Assembly (NCBI RefSeq): GCF_036320965.1
Contig: NC_092236.1
Coordinates: 12,874,518-12,938,517 of the forward strand
Reading direction: 5' to 3'
Length of the DNA: 64,000 nt
From: Panulirus ornatus
Lineage: Eukaryota; Arthropoda; Malacostraca; Decapoda; Palinuridae
This document shows positions 1 to 9,865 of the stretch, piece after piece; position 1 is the first letter of the stretch; the number at the start of each line of letters is the position of its first letter. Below the pieces are notes generated by a model that was given only the letters and a program-made list of their open reading frames with translations, did not search any database and had not been told where the DNA came from. Made by a program: the position numbers and the translations under genes.

Positions 1-302
1 ATGGGACCAGCAGTAATCGTAATAGTGCTGTCATGAATAGTGACTCTGATGGTGGAGGTAATGATGTCACAGTCATAAGCCAACAGCAGCAGTCTCAGCA
101 ACAACAGTTTGAGATGAAAGTTATTCTTAATAAGTCCCCAAGGCACTTTGAAACAAGCAATGCCTCTGCAGAGGACCTCACCCCACAAGTTAGTGATGGA
201 GAAGAAGGTAAGGCAGACGATGAAATTCGTCATGTTGGGCATCAGACCAGGAGCCCACTTGAAGCAAATGGTGCACAAAATCATATTGCTAAAGTTGTCT
301 GA
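1..302 (+). CDS. 3' part or internal exon of an unrecognised gene
   Basis: The frame starting at base 3 is open from the window edge to a TGA at 300-302, so the true start lies upstream or at the ATG at 33. The product is low-complexity and acidic: an Asp/Ser/Gly stretch, a run of Gln (QQQQSQQQQ), then KVILNKSPRHFE and an acidic DGEEGKADDE segment. I recognise no domain; it looks like a disordered tail of a regulatory protein, which is inference. A strong donor-like site (AAG|GTAAGG, GT at 208-209) would end the exon at 207 in phase 1; otherwise the reading runs to the stop at 302. Joined to the candidate exon at 6,873 it would read EEAILPDPEQYLICSRR and stop. It has more CpG than the sequence after it. 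Which end is real cannot be decided without transcripts. Confidence 0.45.
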   Translation, partial: GTSSNRNSAVMNSDSDGGGNDVTVISQQQQSQQQQFEMKVILNKSPRHFETSNASAEDLTPQVSDGEEGKADDEIRHVGHQTRSPLEANGAQNHIAKVV

Positions 303-1021
303 AGTATTAGATATTAAAAATCATATAGAATGATTGGACTGAAAAGTTCACACCAAATTATATCAGTGTCGTACAGTATTTATTAATCTGTTATCGTATG
401 ATTTTATTGATATTATTTTGTAATGTTCTTTAGAATGTTTTGATTTTCACTTTTACTTTTTTTCAGTCATAAAGTTGAATAGAGCATGGTTTTAGATATT
501 CCTTGGCATTACTGAAGCCAATAAGCAGCAATGATATTTTTAGGCATAAATGAAATATCTGGTGAATGTGTGAATAAGTTACTTTAAGTCATTAAGTGCT
601 GGCCAGGACAAAAACAGGTGTCTTCCCAAGATGAGCAAAATCAGCTAAATTTTACATGTCAAAACAGTTATTACGAGCACATAAACAGCCACAGCAATTT
701 AAATCCAACAAGACATGACACAAACCTTAGCGCAATGCTGTGCATTTAAATTTTAGCTTGCCACTGCCATTTTTAAACCCAGCTTGTTCCTTTCAGCCCA
801 CCCATCATCCTTTTTCCTTGGAGCATGTGACCTCTTCATGCCATGGTTATCTGTTGGTAATTGAGAAAGTTCCTGATTTTTCTACTTGCTTATTCGAGTT
901 GGGGTGGCATATGGTATCTACATATGCTGCTAGAAAGGACTGACCATTTCAAACATTGTTGGGAAATTTGAGAATATATATATTTATTTATAGATACCCC
1001 AGGAACTCAAAGAAGGAGTCT
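303..1021. other. unassigned AT-rich sequence
   Basis: No supported gene or recognised repeat. It could be 3' UTR or intron of the gene at the left edge. Confidence 0.4.
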
Positions 1022-1210
1022 TGGTGTTACCCAGAACCTCTTACCAGAGGCTTCCTCACCCTGAGGTAGTGCTGCTTCCAGTAGCAGGGAAATGTGGGCT
1101 CCTTTGGAATGAGAATTTCTTTGATGAGACTGTACTTCTTATGATACAGCCTCACCAAAGGTAAATTTTGACTCATAATGTAACCTCTTGTAGGTGGAGG
1201 CCAGTAAGAC
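1022..1210 (+). mobile_element. Family B short element, copy 1
   Basis: One of five dispersed copies (others at 18,843, 30,478, 47,058 and 54,028). They share a core around GTAGCAGGGAAATG, then TTTGATGAGACTGTA, and CAGCCTCACCAAAGG near the 3' end. The ends approximate a short inverted repeat (GTTACCCAG at the start, CCAGTAA at the end). This fits a MITE, or a SINE that has lost its tail. This copy is diverged. Confidence 0.6.
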
Positions 1211-2336
1211 TATATTAGTATATGGACTATGTCCTTACCTCGAGAAAATGTATTACCACATCCAGTGTGATTGTCTGTGGGTAACTGATTCTCCAGGATA
1301 TTTCTTCAGGCTGATTATATCTGCTGGCGACATCTGGCATTTATTTGTAATATGCCACTAGAAATCACTGGCTCATTCAAATATGGGTGGGAAATTTGAG
1401 AACATATATATGTGGGGTGTGTCCTTCCTAGTAAAATTTATATATACATGGACAGCACTTAAAGGGTTGAATGGCTTTGATAAGCAGTTAGTTTGATTCA
1501 GGTATTGACTGTTTTGTTATACTTTTATGTTCAGTGTGATTAAAGTAAATTCATGTGACCCGAGAATTATGATTTTGATGGATAATTTTCTGCTAGCTTC
1601 CCTCTGTTTTGATTGATTGTTGTATATCTTTGCCAGCAGTAATGCCACTAATAATCTGTACTTGTGTAAGCATTGAAGTGCATCCCTCCATTCATTAGCT
1701 GGGTTTGAGACATAAGTATGTACACACATTTAGGTAGATAAATGGTTAGATAATCATACATATTATATAGTTACATATGCATTACATTTAGTAATATGGA
1801 TATAATTGTCTTCCAGATAGAAAAATATAAAATTCTCTTCTTCAGAAGTGATGAGAAAATAATACCCTTTTTGAATATACTTTAATGTATACCTGTGCAA
1901 AAATCAGTTATGCCATACAATAGAAGTATCTTAATGAATACAATGTACAAAAATACCTTGCAGACATCAAAACAGGAAATTACATGTGTGACAAGCAATT
2001 AGGTGCATAATCTCTTCCACATTACTGGCCCATCAGTCTTATGTCAGGTTAGAAAAACATTTATTTTTTTCAAGTACTTACAAAAAGGATTTTACTAGGT
2101 GTTTGTTGATAGATTGGGAAGACTAAGAATTATGTATAAAGATAAAAAGATTACAGTTCTGTGACAGAAGACACATTGCTGGTGGCGGTCATGAGTTATT
2201 GTGGGAATACAAAGCTAATACAGTAGATGTGTAGAAAATGGTTACTAGGGAGTATTCAGATATTTTAGTATATGTGTATGTGGGAATAGCTCAAGAGAGT
2301 TTCTCAGAGAACATAGTCATGTTTTTTGTTGATGAG

Positions 2337-2337
<1 letters not shown>
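1211..2337. other. unassigned AT-rich sequence
   Basis: AT-rich and CpG-poor. No supported gene or recognised repeat. Confidence 0.4.

Positions 2338-2402
<65 letters not shown>
2338..2402. repeat. (TA)n microsatellite
   Basis: About 32 uninterrupted TA units, with no SINE-A copy next to it. Confidence 0.95.
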
Positions 2403-2403
<1 letters not shown>

Positions 2404-2589
2404 GTATAGAGAGATAAAAGTGTTTAAATAGTGATGCACAGACTTTTGAAAACTAATTTCCCGAGATTTTTTTTTTAGAGGGTTGTAGGATTAGAAATTT
2501 GAGTATAATTTTATATGTATATCAGTCTTGCTTTCTGTCTGTCAATCTGTAGACCTCTCTGTCTGTCTATCTATATATCTGTTATCATT

Positions 2590-2895
2590 TCTTTATATAG
2601 ATAGATAAGTTTTGAGTGTTTGGGGCCTGAACTTGCAGGAGGATGTGAAGCATGGATAGAATTGGAACAATGTGGTATACAGGGAAGGACATGCTGTCAG
2701 CAGACTTAACAGGGGCATGTGAAGCAGTCAGGAGAACCCACAGAAAAGACTGTAGGGCCTGGATGTGGAGAGGGGACTCTGGTTTTGGTGCATTATACAT
2801 GGCAGCTAGAGAGTGGATGTGAATGAATGAGGCAATTCTTCTTCTGTTCCTAGTGCTACCTTGCTAACATGGGAAAAGCCAAACAAGCATGAAAA
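2590..2895 (+). mobile_element. LINE-A 3' end, old copy with single tail motif
   Basis: Follows the LINE-A 3' region: GGGGCCTGAACTTGCAGGAG, GTGGTATACAGG, GGGGCATGTGAAGC, then the UTR block GGTTTTGGTGCATTATACAT. It ends at the first tail motif (TAGTGCTACCTTGCTAACAT) followed by a short A run. It lacks the extra 3' segment found in younger copies. Confidence 0.75.
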
Positions 2896-2990
2896 AAAAT
2901 ACATATAACAAGGTTGATAGAGATTCTTTTTGGAAGAAGTTAGATATATTTGATTTGGGTGGAAAGTTATTTGAAATGTATCTAGCTATC
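2896..2990 (+). pseudogene. LINE-A reverse transcriptase fragment (motif A side)
   Basis: Translation gives YNKVDRDSFWKKLDIFDLGG, aligning with AYNRVDRDALWKALRIYGVG in the best LINE-A copy at about 41,746-41,805. It directly follows the 3' tail of the preceding copy, so two insertions abut. About 30 codons survive. Confidence 0.6.
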
Positions 2991-3150
2991 TATATCTCTA
3001 AAACTTGTTCCCCCTGGGAACTCCCTCAAGAAGCTGGCCATGGCAAAAGAGTCTCCATTACTGGTGAACTTCAGTGGTGCCTCTTAGTTTTTAGTTCCCC
3101 ACACTTAACAGGCCACTGGCAGAGGGCATCTTTATCAGTGTTGTCAGAGG

Positions 3151-3345
3151 CTCCTACCAAGTGTTCCCACCGACTTCTACCGAATGTTCCCACCGACTTC
3201 TACCTAATGTTTCTGTGTACTGTTTCACCTTTCTACTTCTTAATTCTCCTACCTAATGTTCCTACCTGTTGCTTCTACCTAATGTTTCTACCTAATGCTT
3301 CTATCTAATGTTTGTATTTATTACTTCTGTCTATTGCTCCTACCA
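3151..3345. repeat. degenerate 15-bp minisatellite
   Basis: Repeats of a unit near TTCTACCTAATGTTC, about ten or more imperfect copies. The period is close to 15 bp with drifted spacing. Confidence 0.7.
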
Positions 3346-3684
3346 TAGTGCTCACCGTTGGAAAATCTAGAGTTACAAAGAATGAGTCATGTGGGTTAAT
3401 TGTTTTCAAGTGCTATGTGTGACAAGGAGAGATTTTATGTTGATGGACATAATGCCAACAGCCTACATGATTGTCAGGCAGAGAGAAAAGACATACCTGG
3501 GTCAGAGGAGTGCAGCTTGATAACCAGTGAAGTGCTTGCTCACAGTGCAGCCATCACTAATCCTCCCAATACCCAGATGGGTATTACTGGTAATATACCT
3601 CCCTGGTTAGTGTGTACCCACCAACTGCTACCTACTAATAGAAGTATTAAGGAATTTTTATCAGTAGAGTAAGTCGTGGGCAAG

Positions 3685-4775
3685 TAAGTAGAGAGGAGGG
3701 TGAATGGTTCTAGGTGAAAGTGGGTCTGAGGCAGGGGGTGTGATGTCATCATGGTGGAGGATGGTGTTTGTGTTTGTGGATGGTGTTCTGAGGGAGGTTG
3801 ATGTATGGATCTTGTAGAGAAGGGCAGGTATGCAGTCTGTAGTTGGTGAGGGGATGTGGAAAGTGAGTGAGTTATTGTTTTCTAATGACATGGCACTGGT
3901 GACAGATTTGAGTGCAAAACTGAAGGAGTGGTGTCTTGAGTCTGGGAGATAGAAAGTTTCAAGAAAATGGGAATAATAGCAAGGTTATTTGTTTAGTAGT
4001 GCAGTGGAGAAAGCTTTGAGGAAGTGGGGTGATACAGATACCTGGGAGTGGATATAGCATTGAATAGAACCATGGAAATGGATGAGGGAATGAAGGTTCA
4101 GCAGCATTAAGGAATGTGTGGAAAGAGAGGTCACTTTTTGGGAGGGTAAAAATGGGTTTATTTGAAGGTATAGTAGTCCCAGTGGTTTTATATGGATGTA
4201 AAGCATGGGCTGTAGATGATGATTTATGGATGTGGGTAAATATGTTGTAATTGAAATAGGCAGTTTAAGTACAATGTATGGTGTGAGGAGAAATGATCAA
4301 GTAAATAATGATAGGGTAAGAGAGAGATGTAATACTGACTATGATAGAGAGAGTGAAGAGGGTGTGCTGAAAAGGTTTGAACATGTGGAGAGAGTGAGTG
4401 AGGAGAGGCTGAAAAAGGGGATATTTGCATCAGAAGTGAAGGGAGCAAGGGAACGGGGAAGACTTTGGAAATGGAAGGATGGCATAAAATGAAATTTGAG
4501 TACTCATGGTTTGAACATGAAGGAGTGTCAGAGACATGCTTGGAATGGAGGGAATTGGAGTGATGTTGATGTCAATGGACTGAACCAAGGCACATGAAGC
4601 AGCTGGGATGAACCATTGAAAGGTCTCTGGGACCTGTTTGTGGACAGAGGCAGTGTTTTCAGTTCATTACAGTTAACAGCTAGAGAGTGAATGTGAGCGA
4701 ATGGGGTCTTTTTTCGATTGTATTTGGTGGTATCCTGCTAATATGGGAAACTGACCAATTATAAACAAAAGAGGG
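3685..4775 (+). pseudogene. LINE-A RT to 3' end, heavily decayed
   Basis: Successive blocks match LINE-A: the motif B region near 3,715-3,760, a degraded FADD region near 3,875-3,905 (TTTTCTAATGACATGGCACT), the GGATACCTGGGAGTGG-like block near 4,035, GTTTTATATGGATGTAAAGC near 4,185, then a residual frame reading YGVRRNDQV, GVLKRFEHVERVSEERLKKG and RGRLWKWKDGIK (4,226-4,492). Many indels break the frame. The 3' UTR ends near 4,775 at the first tail motif. Confidence 0.75.
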
Positions 4776-4782
4776 GAATATA

Positions 4783-4950
4783 TATTTTTTTTTTTCTTTC
4801 TTCTTTGTACTTCTTTTGCTGTTTCCTGCATTAGCAAGGTTCCACCAGGCACAAATGGAGAAATGGTCTTTTCCTACTTCCACTTCCTAGCTGTCATGTA
4901 TAATGCAGTAAAACCAAAGCCTCCATGCATAATGAGCCCCCACTGACTAA
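4783..4950 (-). mobile_element. LINE-A 3' end, inverted fragment
   Basis: Reads as a reverse LINE-A tail: poly-T, then CCTGCATTAGCAAGGT (reverse of tail motif 1), then CTAGCTGTCATGTATAATGC (reverse of the UTR block). It lies tail-to-tail with the copy that ends at 4,775. Confidence 0.7.
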
Positions 4951-5227
4951 TTGGGCTGCACAGACCAAACAAAAGTCAATGAAATAAGATTAATGTATGG
5001 GAATTTTTTTATTCTCTTTAATTTTACTTAAATTTCTGTATGAATATTTGAATAGCTCAAGAGCATTTGTTAGAAAAAATGATTGTTTCATGTTGGTAAG
5101 GTAGTTATAGATAGAGTGTAAGTGGCCATGCAGAGATGTATAAATACTGGATTCCTTTAAATAAGCCGTGAAAGGGTTCTGGGATCAAAGAATTTAGTGT
5201 GGTTCCATATTTTATGAAAAAATTTTT

Positions 5228-5840
5228 ACTGGTAAGATACTACCTAAATTAGGAGTAAATAGGGAAAAGTTAATTACTGGTAAGATACTACAGGTTGAGT
5301 CTCCCTTGTCTGAAATGCTTGGCACCAGAAATGTTTTGTATTTTGGCTCTTTTCAGATTTTGGAATATTTGCATATTCATAGTGAGATATCCTTGGAATG
5401 GGACCTATGTCAACACAAAATCCATTTATGTTTCATATACACCTTATACACATAACCTGAAAGTAATTTATACAATATTTTGAATAATCTTGTGCATGAA
5501 ACAAAGTTTGTTAAACACTGAACCATCAGAAAGCTAAGGTGCCACAACCTCAGCCACCCATGTGGATAATCTGTGGTCGTTTGGCATCAGTTTCATTCCT
5601 GACTCTGAATTTATATGCTTCTGTTAAGCAATCATTTTCTTACACTTGTTCACACATTAGTGCTTAACAGTAACAAAATATGAAATGCTGTTAATACAAT
5701 GAAAAAATAATGTGGTTAGGTGTGGAATTTTCCATTTGTAATGTCATGTTACTTTTCAAAAATTTTGGATGTTCGGATTAGGGACGCTCAACCTGTATCT
5801 AAATTAGGGATAGATAGAGTAAGCAGAAAATTACAATCTC
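5228..5840. repeat. ~48-bp direct duplication, second copy interrupted by Tigger element
   Basis: The stretch ACTGGTAAGATACTACCTAA... occurs at 5,228-5,275. It begins again at 5,276 and is broken after GATACTA by the 505-bp element at 5,291. It resumes after the element with TCTAAATTAGGGA, matching CCTAAATTAGGAG in the first copy. The first copy therefore looks like the empty target site. Confidence 0.7.
5291..5795. mobile_element. Tigger/pogo-type non-autonomous DNA transposon, complete
   Basis: The ends are inverted repeats: CAGGTTGAGTCTCCCTTGTC at the left, and a right end whose reverse complement begins CAGGTTGAGCGTCCCTAATC. The element is flanked on both sides by TA (5,289-5,290 and 5,796-5,797), the target duplication expected of the Tc1/mariner superfamily. 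The interior has no transposase ORF. From memory, the interior is very close to a mammalian Tigger family whose ends read CAGGTTGAGTATCCCTTATC, including blocks such as TTTCATATACACCTTATACA and CAGCCACCCATGTGGA; the subfamily name and identity cannot be confirmed here. Confidence 0.85.
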
Positions 5841-6872
5841 AAATGGACTTTTGCAAAAGATTAGGGAGCACTCGTTTGATAAAATGATAATGAAATCCTT
5901 TTCTTTTATCTTCTCTTTATCTTATATGCTAGTAATGAAGCTATATTCTTTTTCACTTTATACTTTAAGTTATTAAGGTAGTGATATATTGTTAAATATA
6001 TTTTATAGCTATATTAAACAGTTTAAATGTAATATGGGAACTGAGGGGTGTACAACCAAGTGTTGGAACAGTATTTCTTTTGTTCTTAAGCATGGTATAG
6101 ATTTTCATATTAAATACATGTTGGATTATTGTGACATACTTTTTTTCTGTATTATATTTCTGCAATTGTACTCTCTGTGTTATATATCTTTACATATCTC
6201 CTTAGAATACTTACACATTAAACGTGCTCATTAGAAGAGCATCATTATTCTGTGTTTGCAAACAAGTTAAACACAGCTACACATACTTACACATGCACTT
6301 ATGTCTCCACTTGCACAGATAGATACTCATATGCATGTGCATAGTTGTATAATTTAGTCAGTAAACATCATGGTTAATGAAGTGTTTAAGTTATGATTTA
6401 ATTGGTTACAATCGCTTTGTAGTTGGGAAGATTTGTTGTAGCCTCTTCCATATTTAGACACAAAGAATGTCTGAATGCCATGTTCTCTAGTCACTTTCTT
6501 TGAGTGTTGCAATTTGCATTGACTCGTGTTGAAAAGGTTTTCCAGGTTATTTTTAGATCTTTGTTTTTGATGAAATAGAGTAGAAATTTGTTAGTAAAAG
6601 TTCAAATTTGTCAAATCATAACAAAACATAAATGCTGTTTTTGTGAACAAAGCTAGGAAAATTATTTGATTCATATCAAGTTGGTTATAATGTGTATTAA
6701 GTATTTGATATCCTGTTTTTCTTAAATGTAGGCCTATTTCTGTATTTTATGAATGTTAGAATTTTTTTTCCATGCAAGGTTGGATATGATAAAGAGCTAT
6801 TTAAGGACGTCATTGTAAGAAGCATTATTTTTCAAAAACATGAAATGTGATTTTTTTTTTTCCCCACTCCAG
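5841..6872. other. unassigned AT-rich sequence
   Basis: No supported gene or repeat. It could be intronic if the exon candidates on either side are real. Confidence 0.35.
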
Positions 6873-6927
6873 CCATTCTTCCAGACCCAGAGCAATATCT
6901 TATATGTAGTAGAAGGTGAAGGTGAAG
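6873..6927 (+). CDS. candidate internal exon, 55 bp
   Basis: A strong acceptor-like tract (T run, then CCCCACTCCAG ending at 6,872) precedes a segment ended by a donor-like GAAG|GTGAGT (GT at 6,928). Phase 0 reads PFFQTQSNILYVVEGEGE with no stop. Phase continuity with the exon ending at 207 would instead give ILPDPEQYLICSRR and a TGA. No protein family is recognised. Short segments bounded by good splice signals also occur by chance. Confidence 0.25.
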
Positions 6928-7036
6928 GTGAGTGTTGAATTGTGACATTGCTGTCCACCAAATTCTTGATTGTAGTATCTAGCCTTCATCCGAGGAGAAA
7001 CTTTCTTGGTAATAATTCCTTACTTTCCTGTCTCAG

Positions 7037-7126
7037 GAACCTCTTTCATGGAGCTTCTGCAGCACACAGAAAGCTGGACACATTCACATGGTGGAACCAT
7101 AGGTCAAGAAGTGCTGTGATGTATAG
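7037..7126 (+). CDS. candidate internal exon, 90 bp
   Basis: Bounded by an acceptor-like TTTCCTGTCTCAG (to 7,036) and a donor-like TATAG|GTGAGT (GT at 7,127). One frame is open throughout and reads NLFHGASAAHRKLDTFTWWN and onward. No family is recognised. It lies 109 bp after the previous candidate, which makes a chance pair less likely but also makes the intron very short. Confidence 0.2.
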
Positions 7127-7254
7127 GTGAGTGGGGGATAGTAAGAAGCAAGTTAGATCATTGTCCACAGAATGGAAGTTAAATCTTGGGCATTATGGGT
7201 CCTGTGACATGTTGAATGTGTGTTTGCAGTGATGTAGATATCCAAAATGCAGAT

Positions 7255-8130
7255 GAGAGTGTCACGTACCTGGGAAGTGTAGGCTGAGATGGATGTATAT
7301 GTAATAGGTTAGAATTTAAGACTGAGGTAGAAGGGCACATTTTATTGCATGTTTAGTTAGTACTATATGTTTGTGCTTAGTCAGTGTCATGTTTGTTGGG
7401 AGAGGTGGGATTCGTGGGTATAGATTTTTAAAGTGTAAAGCAGGAATAATTATTTTTGTGTATATTTGGGGTTGCTGGTTCGTTGTTGTGTGGTTTGCGT
7501 GGGAGGGTTATAGGGATGTCAAATGTGCGGAAAGAGAGGTCACTGTCTGGGAGGGCAAAATTGGTCATGTTTGAAGGTAGTTGTCACGGTGATGTTGTAT
7601 GAATGTGAGGCATGGGTTATGAATGAGAATGTATGAAAGAAGGTAAATGTGTTGGAAATTAAAGGTTTGAGGATAATATGTGGTGTAAGGAGGATTGATT
7701 GGGTGAGTAATATCAGGGGAAGAGAGAGATATAGTAATAAGAAGGATATGTTTGAGAGAGGTGAAGAGGGTGTACTGAAATGGTTTGGATGTATGGAGAG
7801 AGTGAGTGAACAGACATTGATAAAGAGAAGTGACGAAGAAGGAAACGGAGACCAGATTGGCAGTGGAAGGCTGGAGTGAAAAAGATTTTGAGTGCTCATG
7901 GTCCGAACATACAGGAGGGTGAAAGTAATGCACAGGATAGATTGAGTTGGAGCATTGTGGTATACAGGGGGCAATGTGCTGTAATTGGACTGAACTAGGG
8001 TATATGAAGCAGCCAGGGTAAACCATGGAAAGGTTGTGGTTTTGGTGTATTACACATGACAACTAGAGAATGGTTGTAAGTGAATGAGGCACATATGACA
8101 ACTAGAGAATGGTTGCAAGGAAATGAGGCC
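7255..8130 (+). pseudogene. LINE-A C-terminal region and 3' UTR, decayed
   Basis: Homology runs from a degraded YLG block near 7,265 through GTTGTATGAATGTGAGGCAT (YECEA, normally YGCEA), a residual frame with GVLKWFGCMERVSEQTLIK (near 7,760-7,830), and the 3' UTR block near 8,035-8,070. The frame is broken several times. A 38-bp block of the UTR (ATGACAACTAGAGAATGGTT...) is duplicated in tandem at about 8,053-8,129. Confidence 0.75.
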
Positions 8131-8282
8131 TTTTCCTCGTCCTGCAAAACTTCTGTGTCCTAATGTTTGATGTGAGAGTGATGTATTTGCCACCTGTCAC
8201 CAACTTTTGAAGACACTCCATAATTAGGGAGTCACAGCCACTTTTAAGGTGTACTGTTAGGGGCTGACTTTCTTCCAATTAC

Positions 8283-8600
8283 TTGACACTGCTAATGGAC
8301 CCAAGAAACCATCACTTTACAGTGACTAATAATAAATGGGACACTCTCCATGAAACGATGAAATTCAAGAGAGTTTGGAATGAACGTAAAACCAATATCA
8401 TGAATGGAGTTTGTAAGAAGTGTGTTCATGACTTCACAGGTTTTTCAACACCTATTCAGAATTAGCACAGTTGACCTTGGCTGAAATGTCAGGTTTGATG
8501 ATTTAAAGGAAAATGATGTGATGGAGCTGTTTGAGTCAAAAGAGTTAGGAATGACAAGAGGACTTGATAGAGCCGAAACATGGGGGTGGGAGAAGTTATG
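8283..8600 (+). pseudogene. Tigger/pogo transposase C-terminal fragment
   Basis: The frame from 8,283 reads WDTLHETMKFKRVWNE, then TNIMNGVCKKCVHDFTGFS. This matches the region after the DDE domain in Tigger-like transposases, where a NGVWKKLWP..VHDFxGF pattern is usual (family knowledge). After a stop at 8,463 another frame continues FDDLKENDVMELFESKE, matching the acidic D/E-rich segment of the same proteins. Frameshifts and stops make it non-functional. It lies 2.5 kb from the non-autonomous Tigger element but is not inside it. Confidence 0.65.
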
Positions 8601-9014
8601 GTAACAAGAAAATTACAGTAACAAGAAGTTATTCCAGAATGGCACCAGTTGATGAATGGAGGCTTTCTCATTTCCTTGCACCCACTGAATGGTTGGTTAA
8701 GAAAGGAAATGATATGGAGCAAGCAAGTAAGAGGGAAAGTGATGCCACCACCTGCCTTCTTTCCATATGATTACTATTATTGATTCTTTCCTGTTTGTGG
8801 TGAACAATAATAGTATTGGATGTATTGTAGAAATACTGAACATTGAACTAAAGAAGGAAGAGATTTCCACAAAAATAAGCAAATAAAGAAGCCACCTAGG
8901 AGGGTCTGTAGTGGTGGAGTTAGAGTAATTAGGAGGGAGAAATGAGTGCCTCCACCTCTCATACCACCAGCACCATCACAACTCCTCAGTCTCACTCATA
9001 AGATTGGCTACTTG
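8601..9014. other. unassigned sequence
   Basis: It may carry further transposon debris beyond the Tigger fragment. Nothing firmly recognised. Confidence 0.3.
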
Positions 9015-9120
9015 CTTTTTTTTTTTTTATACTTGTTCACTATTTCTGGTGTTAGCAAGCTATCATAAGGAACAGATGAAGAAAAGACCTCATTCATTTG
9101 CATTTTACGCAGTAAATGTA
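9015..9120 (-). mobile_element. LINE-A 3' tail fragment, inverted
   Basis: Poly-T, then the reverse of tail motif 1 (GGTGTTAGCAAGCTAT), then a UTR remnant. Short and diverged. Confidence 0.5.
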
Positions 9121-9600
9121 CAGGTGTCCTGGGGCATTGTTAAGGAGTGAGGCCTTAAAACTGATGCTAAAGTCATGTCAGTGGGACTTCATCTCTCAAC
9201 AAATGCAGTTCCTAAACTAATCACCAAAAAGATGTGATACTACCCAAGCTTTCTTACTTGATAGGCAGTTAACAGGATGGGTATGCTGACTAAAACCCTT
9301 TAAATGCAAGGGATTCTGGTTCTGTAGTGGTGTGCATTTTAAAATGCTGCAGTGTTGTTGCCACATTGCAAAAATTGTAGGCCTTGTGCCACTTCAACTC
9401 TAAATACTATTCCTCCTATGCTTCGGTCAGTTTTTAAACGGAGCCAATTGCATGGACCTCTCAATTTTTAGTCTTAAATTTTTCCAGTTTTCTTTGTATT
9501 TTCTGAATAGCTATTGATCTTTGAGGTATGTTAAGACCTAGTGAAGAGAACCATGAACAAATAATTTATTAGTAATGATATTTATTCTTATCCTTTCTTC
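9121..9600. other. unassigned sequence
   Basis: No supported gene or recognised repeat. Confidence 0.35.
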
Positions 9601-9842
9601 CCCTTCCCCAGGGGTAGAGGAGAAAGATTACTACCCACATGTTCCTTGCATGTTGTAGAAGGTGGCTGAGATGGTCAAGAGTGGGAAGCTGAAAATCTTC
9701 CCCTCCTTTGTTATTACTTAACCGAAAGAAGAAACAGAGGAAGAAACCAAATGAGGAATGTTTCCTTTAAAGACCCAGGTGTCTGTTCATGACGTAACCT
9801 CACTAACGTGGAAAACGGTGAATAAGAAAGAAAGAAAAAGAT
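9601..9842 (+). mobile_element. SINE-A, old diverged copy
   Basis: Shows the SINE-A order: CCCCAGGGGTAGAGGAGAAA head, a degraded TTCCTTGCATGTTGTAGAAG block, GGAAGCTGAAAATCTTCCCC, GAAGAAACAGAGG, then the LINE-like tail AACCTCACTAACGTGG and an A-rich end (GAAAGAAAGAAAAAG). It is far more diverged than the copies at 33-52 kb. Confidence 0.7.
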
Positions 9843-9865
9843 TATAGATTTATGATATAAGTGAG

